From Microthrixaceae bacterium (GTDB lineage Bacteria; Actinomycetota; Acidimicrobiia; Acidimicrobiales; Acidimicrobilacustridaceae), in assembly GCA_947455015.1 (NCBI GenBank), contig CANGMY010000098.1, positions 1-6,083 on the forward strand: 6,083 nucleotides of DNA. Reading direction: 5' to 3'. The notes beneath the pieces are model-generated. The model worked only from the letters and a program-made list of their open reading frames with translations, had not been told where the DNA came from and did not search any database. Every line of letters starts with the position of its first letter. The stretch's first letter is position 1. A program made the translations under genes and the position numbers. Positions 1-3,320 of the stretch are shown one piece after another.

Positions 1-815
1 CATGGAGCACCGAATCCGTAGTTCTTGAGAACAGATTGACCTTCTGTCCCGGTAACGAAGGCAACCCATGCTTGAGCTGCAGTGCTGTTGGTCGAGGTTG
101 AGAGTGCGGCGATTGGGTACTTGGCGATGACATTGACATCGGCGGGGATTACAACGCCGTCGGCGGCGCCGTTCGTTGCGCTGATGTCAGTTGCATAAAC
201 GATTCCTGCGTCAGCTTCGCCCGCAGTCACTTTTGCAACAATGCCCTTCACATCTGGTTCAAGGCTTGCGGGACTTACCTTGACGCCTGCCTTTTGAAGA
301 ACCTGTGCGCCGTACTTCCCGATCGGAACCTCGGGTGCACATGTGATGTAGATCAGCCCTGACTTCGAGAGGTCAGCGAGCGATGAAATCTTGGCGGGAT
401 TACCTTTTCGCACGATGATCTCTAGCGAGTTCGTTGCAAAAATTGTCGGAGTTCCGGTCAGCAACTTTTCGTTAAGAAAAATTTCGGTCATGTTTGCTTC
501 ATCGGCGGAAGCGAAAACATCAATTGGAGCAGCATCGATGATTTGCTGCGCAAGGGTCGACGAGGCTCCGAAGTTCACGGTGACGTTCACTCTCGGGTGG
601 GCCTTTTCAAATGCAGCCTTCAGGTCGGTGAAGGCACCTTGAAGGGAAGACGCCGCTGAGATCGTGAGGGAGCCCGACAGCGAATCGGGAGAGGTCGTGG
701 AGGAACGGTTCGACGACGAGCCACAGGCGACAGCAACGAGGGAGACCGCCAGGAGAAGAGCGGTAACGAGGCAGACGCGCCGCGAGCGTACAAATGGGGG
801 CGCGGCGGAGGTCAC
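1..815 (-). CDS. modA: ModA, molybdate ABC transporter substrate-binding lipoprotein (3' end cut by window)
   Basis: Periplasmic or surface-anchored binding protein that captures molybdate (possibly tungstate) for a ModBC importer. The reading frame gives 271 codons from GTG at 815 to the window edge. Residues 10-31 form a lipoprotein signal: Arg-rich start, hydrophobic LVTALLLAVSLVAVA, then Cys31 followed by a Ser/Thr-rich tether. The mature domain opens with LTISAASSL (residues 50-58), the oxyanion-binding Ser motif of ModA. It continues with FGASSTLAQQI, DVFASADEANM and AGIVYATDIS, all family hallmarks. The visible end, KNYGFGAP, matches the usual ModA C-terminus, so only a few residues are missing. 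GTG 815 is the only in-frame start after the TAG at 842-840. No modB or modC is visible; they would lie to the left, off the window. The gene diverges from padR. Family assignment is firm; the choice of molybdate over tungstate is not resolved. Confidence 0.93.
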   Translation of the reverse strand, partial: MTSAAPPFVRSRRVCLVTALLLAVSLVAVACGSSSNRSSTTSPDSLSGSLTISAASSLQGAFTDLKAAFEKAHPRVNVTVNFGASSTLAQQIIDAAPIDVFASADEANMTEIFLNEKLLTGTPTIFATNSLEIIVRKGNPAKISSLADLSKSGLIYITCAPEVPIGKYGAQVLQKAGVKVSPASLEPDVKGIVAKVTAGEADAGIVYATDISATNGAADGVVIPADVNVIAKYPIAALSTSTNSTAAQAWVAFVTGTEGQSVLKNYGFGAP

Positions 816-821
816 GTCGGC

Positions 822-827
822 ATGGTA
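822..827 (-). promoter_or_regulatory. Putative leaderless -10 element (TACCAT) of modA
   Basis: On the minus strand TACCAT is followed by 6 nt (GCCGAC) and then the GTG start of modA. It fits the actinobacterial -10 consensus TANNNT, and the spacing puts transcription start at or next to the G of GTG. No Shine-Dalgarno sequence sits at a useful distance from the GTG, which agrees with a leaderless message. A convincing -35 is absent; TTGATG at 852-847 is 19 nt upstream, longer than ideal. The same TACCAT-N6-GTG layout occurs at padR, which raises confidence. Confidence 0.55.
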
Positions 828-843
828 GTCAGATCCTGACTAC
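825..843. promoter_or_regulatory. Inverted repeat, candidate operator at modA promoter
   Basis: GTAGTCAG-ATC-CTGACTAC is a perfect 8-bp inverted repeat with a 3-bp spacer. It spans about -10 to -28 relative to the inferred modA start, sharing three bases with the -10 hexamer. This is a classical repressor position. The sequence differs from the second inverted repeat at 865-887, so the two probably bind different proteins. The regulator is unknown: a molybdate-responsive factor encoded elsewhere or the adjacent PadR protein are both possible. Confidence 0.5.
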
Positions 844-864
844 TTACATCAACTTCTGACGACC

Positions 865-887
865 TCACCGGTACCATCGGCCGGTGA
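865..887. promoter_or_regulatory. Inverted repeat, candidate PadR operator over padR -10 and start codon
   Basis: TCACCGG-N9-CCGGTGA is a perfect 7-bp inverted repeat. Its 9-nt spacer contains the TACCAT -10 hexamer, and its right arm contains the GTG start of padR. A dimer bound here would cover the core promoter from about -19 to +4. PadR-family repressors commonly bind dyads at their own promoters, so autoregulation of the padR-exporter operon is the natural inference. There is no direct sequence match to a characterised PadR site. Confidence 0.5.
872..877 (+). promoter_or_regulatory. Putative leaderless -10 element (TACCAT) of padR operon
   Basis: TACCAT, a TANNNT match, is followed by the 6 nt CGGCCG and then the GTG start at 884. 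The expected transcription start therefore coincides with the first base of the start codon. No purine-rich ribosome binding site precedes the gene. No good -35 is seen at the standard distance. The arrangement mirrors the modA promoter on the other strand. Confidence 0.55.
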
Positions 888-1393
888 CCCGCAACGACCC
901 CGCTCTCGCCGAAAAGGTCTGCTTGGCGTTGGTTGCTGAAGGTCCGACGCATGGCTGGGCTGTTTCCGCAGTTCTGGCTCCCGACGGCGAGATCGGCCGG
1001 ATCTGGTCACTGACCCGACCGCTCACCTATCGGGCCCTTGATCAGTTGGCGATCGATGGACTGATCGAAAAGGTTGGGACAGCGCCAGGCGGGGGCCGAA
1101 GCCGGACACTTCTCGACGTCACCGCCTCGGGTCGCGCGAAGACATCGGTGTGGCTGAATGAGCCGGTCGAACTTCCGAAAGATGTCCGTACCGAACTGTT
1201 GGTGAAATTCACCCTGCGGTCGCGGGTTGGTCTTCCTCTGGAATCGCTCGCCGCTGATCAGCGCACGCTTTTTGCGCCCCTGCTGAATGGGTCGGTGTCA
1301 GGAGATGATTCCGATTTCGTTGCCCGCTGGCGGCGAGAGCATCTCGTCGCGATCGACCGGTTTCTCTCCTCGTTTGGGGCGCCGACCGCATGA
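884..1393 (+). CDS. PadR-family transcriptional regulator
   Basis: DNA-binding repressor of 169 residues with a winged helix in its N-terminal half. Residues 11-31 (KVCLALVAEGPTHGWAVSAVL) match the first helices and the HGY/W signature of PadR proteins. TYRALDQLAIDGLIEK (48-63) is the recognition-helix region, and GGGRSRTLLDVTASGRA (69-85) is the wing and following strand. The C-terminal 85 residues are mostly helical and probably form the dimerisation and ligand-sensing part. GTG 884 is the only possible in-frame start after the TGA at 857-859. The stop overlaps the exporter start as ATGA, so the two are translationally coupled. PadR regulators often control neighbouring multidrug pumps and respond to the pump's substrates, a role that fits here by inference. 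The ligand is unknown. Confidence 0.88.
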   Translation: MTRNDPALAEKVCLALVAEGPTHGWAVSAVLAPDGEIGRIWSLTRPLTYRALDQLAIDGLIEKVGTAPGGGRSRTLLDVTASGRAKTSVWLNEPVELPKDVRTELLVKFTLRSRVGLPLESLAADQRTLFAPLLNGSVSGDDSDFVARWRREHLVAIDRFLSSFGAPTA

Positions 1394-2709
1394 GTCCGAA
1401 ACCGGGGGGCTTCGCTGCGTTGCGTCATCGCAACTTCCGTCTGTACCTGATGGGCCAAGGGTTGTCGCAGGCTGGCACCTGGATGCAGACCGTTGCAATG
1501 GGTTGGCTCGTTCTGAAAGTCACAGGAAGCGGCGGAATGCTCGGTCTCGTCAGTGCTGCGCAATTCACGCCCACACTTTTGTTTGGAGCCTTTGCCGGCA
1601 CGCTTGCTGATCGTCACAGTCGATGGCACATGTTGCAGATCACGCAGGTGCTCGCTGCAACGATCGCGATTCTCCTTGGCGTCATGGTCGTAACAGACAC
1701 GATCGCCGTTTGGAGCTTGTTCGTGCTCGCTGCGGCATTTGGAACCGTAAATGCGTTTGATATGCCAATTCGTTCGTCATTCGTTTACGAATTAGTGGGA
1801 CCGGACGACATCACGAGTGCTGTCGGCATCGGAAGCACGACGAACAACGTGGCCCGCATTTTCGGACCAGCAGTTGCCGGTGTACTCATTGCCGTCTTTG
1901 GTCTTGCGGTGCCATTCATGGTGAATGGCATTAGCTATCTCGCCATCACCGTTGCGTTACTTCTCATGCGCCGCTCGGAATTTGTTCCAAAGGCTCCGGT
2001 AAAGAAGGAAAAGGGTCAGATTCGCGAAGGGGTCAAAGTGGTTTGGGCGGATCCTCGCCTACGAACGCCAATGCTTATGACGGTGGTCATCGGTTTGCTC
2101 GCGTATGAAAATCAGATTTCCTTGCCTCTCTTCGCGAAGTTCACTTTTCACCGCGAGGCAACTGGTTACGGCGTGTTGTCATCACTCATGGGTGTTGGTT
2201 CGGTCATCGGTGGATTGCTCATTGCTAAATTTGGTCGTGCAACGCACCGACGGTTGGGCTTTGCATCGCTGTTCCTTGGCGCGTCGATGCTCGTTGCTGC
2301 GGTGATGCCAACGTTCTGGACGATGGCGACTGCGCTGCTGCTCGTCGGTGCCGGAAGTGTTGCATTCATCACCATGAATTCGGCGACGCTGCAACTCACG
2401 TCACCTGTTGCAGTGCGAGGGCGAGTGATGGCGCTCTACATCACCGCGATCATTGGTACGACGCCGATCGGCGGACCAATCATCGGGTGGATCGGCCAAC
2501 ACATCGATCCGCGGGCGACCTACGTCACGGGAGGACTCGCATGCCTGATCACCGCGGCCTTCGCATGGCCCTCCTTGCAACGTTCCACCGAAGAAGCGGT
2601 TTCCGATGAGGAGGCCGAAGCGATTGAAGCTTCGTCGATCGTGACTGCCGAAACCCTTATGGGTGACAAGGATTCTTCGGTTCCAGGAGCGCTTCCCCCT
2701 ACTGAATAG
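1390..2709 (+). CDS. MFS transporter, EntS-like (MFS_3) efflux protein
   Basis: Inner-membrane secondary transporter of 439 residues, probably 12 membrane helices, most like the enterobactin-exporter/MFS_3 group. The start, FAALRHRNFRLYLMGQGLSQAGTWMQ (8-33), is typical of that group. GTLADRHSRWHML (70-82) is motif A in the loop between helices 2 and 3, with Asp74, Arg75 and Arg78. NAFDMPIRSSFVYELV (121-136) and NNVARIFGPAVAG (152-164) are further group signatures. The chain ends in a soluble acidic tail after about residue 393. Transport is probably proton-driven export of a small molecule; the substrate cannot be read from sequence. It overlaps padR by 4 bp, indicating one operon and a likely induction circuit in which PadR releases the promoter when the pump substrate is present. 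No ribosome binding site stronger than GGGG is seen upstream, consistent with coupled translation. Confidence 0.9.
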   Translation: MSPKPGGFAALRHRNFRLYLMGQGLSQAGTWMQTVAMGWLVLKVTGSGGMLGLVSAAQFTPTLLFGAFAGTLADRHSRWHMLQITQVLAATIAILLGVMVVTDTIAVWSLFVLAAAFGTVNAFDMPIRSSFVYELVGPDDITSAVGIGSTTNNVARIFGPAVAGVLIAVFGLAVPFMVNGISYLAITVALLLMRRSEFVPKAPVKKEKGQIREGVKVVWADPRLRTPMLMTVVIGLLAYENQISLPLFAKFTFHREATGYGVLSSLMGVGSVIGGLLIAKFGRATHRRLGFASLFLGASMLVAAVMPTFWTMATALLLVGAGSVAFITMNSATLQLTSPVAVRGRVMALYITAIIGTTPIGGPIIGWIGQHIDPRATYVTGGLACLITAAFAWPSLQRSTEEAVSDEEAEAIEASSIVTAETLMGDKDSSVPGALPPTE

Positions 2710-2727
2710 TGGTGGCGCAAAGGTGCC

Positions 2728-2754
2728 GAGAGGGGAGATGGTGTGAACCCTCTC
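2728..2754 (+). repeat. Short inverted repeat between exporter and carD
   Basis: GAGAGGG (2728-2734) and CCCTCTC (2748-2754) form a 7-bp stem with a 13-nt loop, 19 bases after the exporter stop and 41 before carD. There is no T-tract after it, so it is not a good intrinsic terminator. It could be a weak transcript-end or a leader hairpin for carD. The only promoter-like hexamer nearby is CATACT at 2764-2769, a weak -10 candidate. Whether carD has its own promoter is therefore not settled. Confidence 0.25.
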
Positions 2755-2783
2755 CGCATTGGCCATACTTGTGGACCGGTTTC

Positions 2784-2790
2784 AGGAAGG
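2784..2790 (+). promoter_or_regulatory. Ribosome binding site of carD
   Basis: AGGAAGG lies 5 nt before the ATG at 2796. It decides the start of carD against the upstream in-frame GTG at 2709, which has no such site and would add 29 residues unlike any CarD protein. It is the only strong Shine-Dalgarno sequence found before a start in this window. Confidence 0.8.
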
Positions 2791-2795
2791 CATTC

Positions 2796-3302
2796 ATGAA
2801 GTTCACTGTCGGTTCCAAGGTCATCTATCCCGCTCACGGCACTGCCGAGGTCACTGGTCGTTCGACACGAGTGGTCGATGGCAAGAAGGTCAAGTACCTC
2901 GAATTGTCGGTTGCGGCTGGTGATGACTCATGGCGCGGCGGCAACCTCAAGGTGTCAGTGCCCGAGGATCGTGCAGAAGATCTTGGTGTGCGTCAGGCCA
3001 TTTCTGAAGAAGAGGTCGAGGACGTACTCGCAGTGCTTGCAGTTCGTAACGTCCGCGTTCCTACGAACTGGTCACGTCGTTTTAAGAACCATCAAGAGAA
3101 GATGAAATCGGGCGACATTTACGAATGCGCCGAGGTTGTTCGAAACCTTGCGCTTCGCGATCGTCAGTCTTCGCTTTCAAGCGCCGAGAAGGCGATGCAA
3201 ATTCGTGCGCGTCGAATTCTTGTTTCGGAACTCGCAGTGTCGTGGAACACCACGATGGAAGACGCCGGCGCTCGCGTCGACGCTGTTCTCGCCGAGGACT
3301 AA
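2796..3302 (+). CDS. carD: CarD/CdnL-family RNA polymerase-binding transcription regulator
   Basis: Global regulator of 168 residues that binds the RNA polymerase beta subunit and stabilises open complexes, notably at rRNA and housekeeping promoters. The N-terminal polymerase-interaction domain starts MKFTVGSKVIYPAHG and runs to about residue 66 (ending near VPEDRAEDLGVRQ). The C-terminal helical DNA-binding domain contains PTNWSRRFKNHQEKM, where Trp92 corresponds to the minor-groove wedge Trp85 of Mycobacterium CarD. GDIYECAEVVRNL and SSAEKAMQIRARRILVSELA are also family hallmarks. Compared with the mycobacterial protein (recalled, about 162 residues) there is a 7-residue insertion, DSWRGGN at 44-50. 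The polymerase-contacting Arg47 position becomes Ser54, while Arg25 is kept. In mycobacteria carD precedes ispD and ispF; here it is followed at 3 bp by a convergent gene, so that linkage is absent. Confidence 0.95.
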   Translation: MKFTVGSKVIYPAHGTAEVTGRSTRVVDGKKVKYLELSVAAGDDSWRGGNLKVSVPEDRAEDLGVRQAISEEEVEDVLAVLAVRNVRVPTNWSRRFKNHQEKMKSGDIYECAEVVRNLALRDRQSSLSSAEKAMQIRARRILVSELAVSWNTTMEDAGARVDAVLAED

Positions 3303-3320
3303 AACTCAGTCCGCTTTCTT
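3296..3320 (+). terminator. Weak hairpin at convergent gene junction
   Basis: GGACT (3296-3300) and AGTCC (3308-3312) pair around a 7-nt loop that contains the carD stop. The second arm is followed by GC and then TTTCTT, giving a modest plus-strand terminator shape. On the minus strand the hairpin is not followed by a T-run. The stem is short, so the assignment is tentative; no better terminator is visible between the two genes. Confidence 0.3.

Noticed and set aside
391..642. 83-codon plus-strand reading frame opposite modA
   Set aside because: The minus strand carries a continuous ModA with all its motifs, so the plus-strand frame is a shadow.
812..823. ATG-CCG-ACG-TGA four-codon reading frame overlapping the modA GTG start
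   Set aside because: It looks like a leader peptide preceded by AGGA, but its ATG overlaps the inferred -10 hexamer and would lie upstream of the transcription start. It is most likely chance.
2728..2754. Hairpin after the exporter as an intrinsic terminator
   Set aside because: The 7-bp stem has a 13-nt loop and no following T-tract, so it is listed only as an inverted repeat.
2709..2795. N-terminal extension of CarD from an in-frame GTG overlapping the exporter stop
   Set aside because: The 29 extra residues do not look like CarD, and a strong AGGAAGG site points to the ATG at 2796, giving the usual CarD N-terminus.
1209..2837. Minus-strand and alternative-frame reading frames over padR, the exporter and the start of carD
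   Set aside because: They overlap genes with firm family motifs, have Arg/Ser-rich shadow-like composition, and match nothing recognisable.
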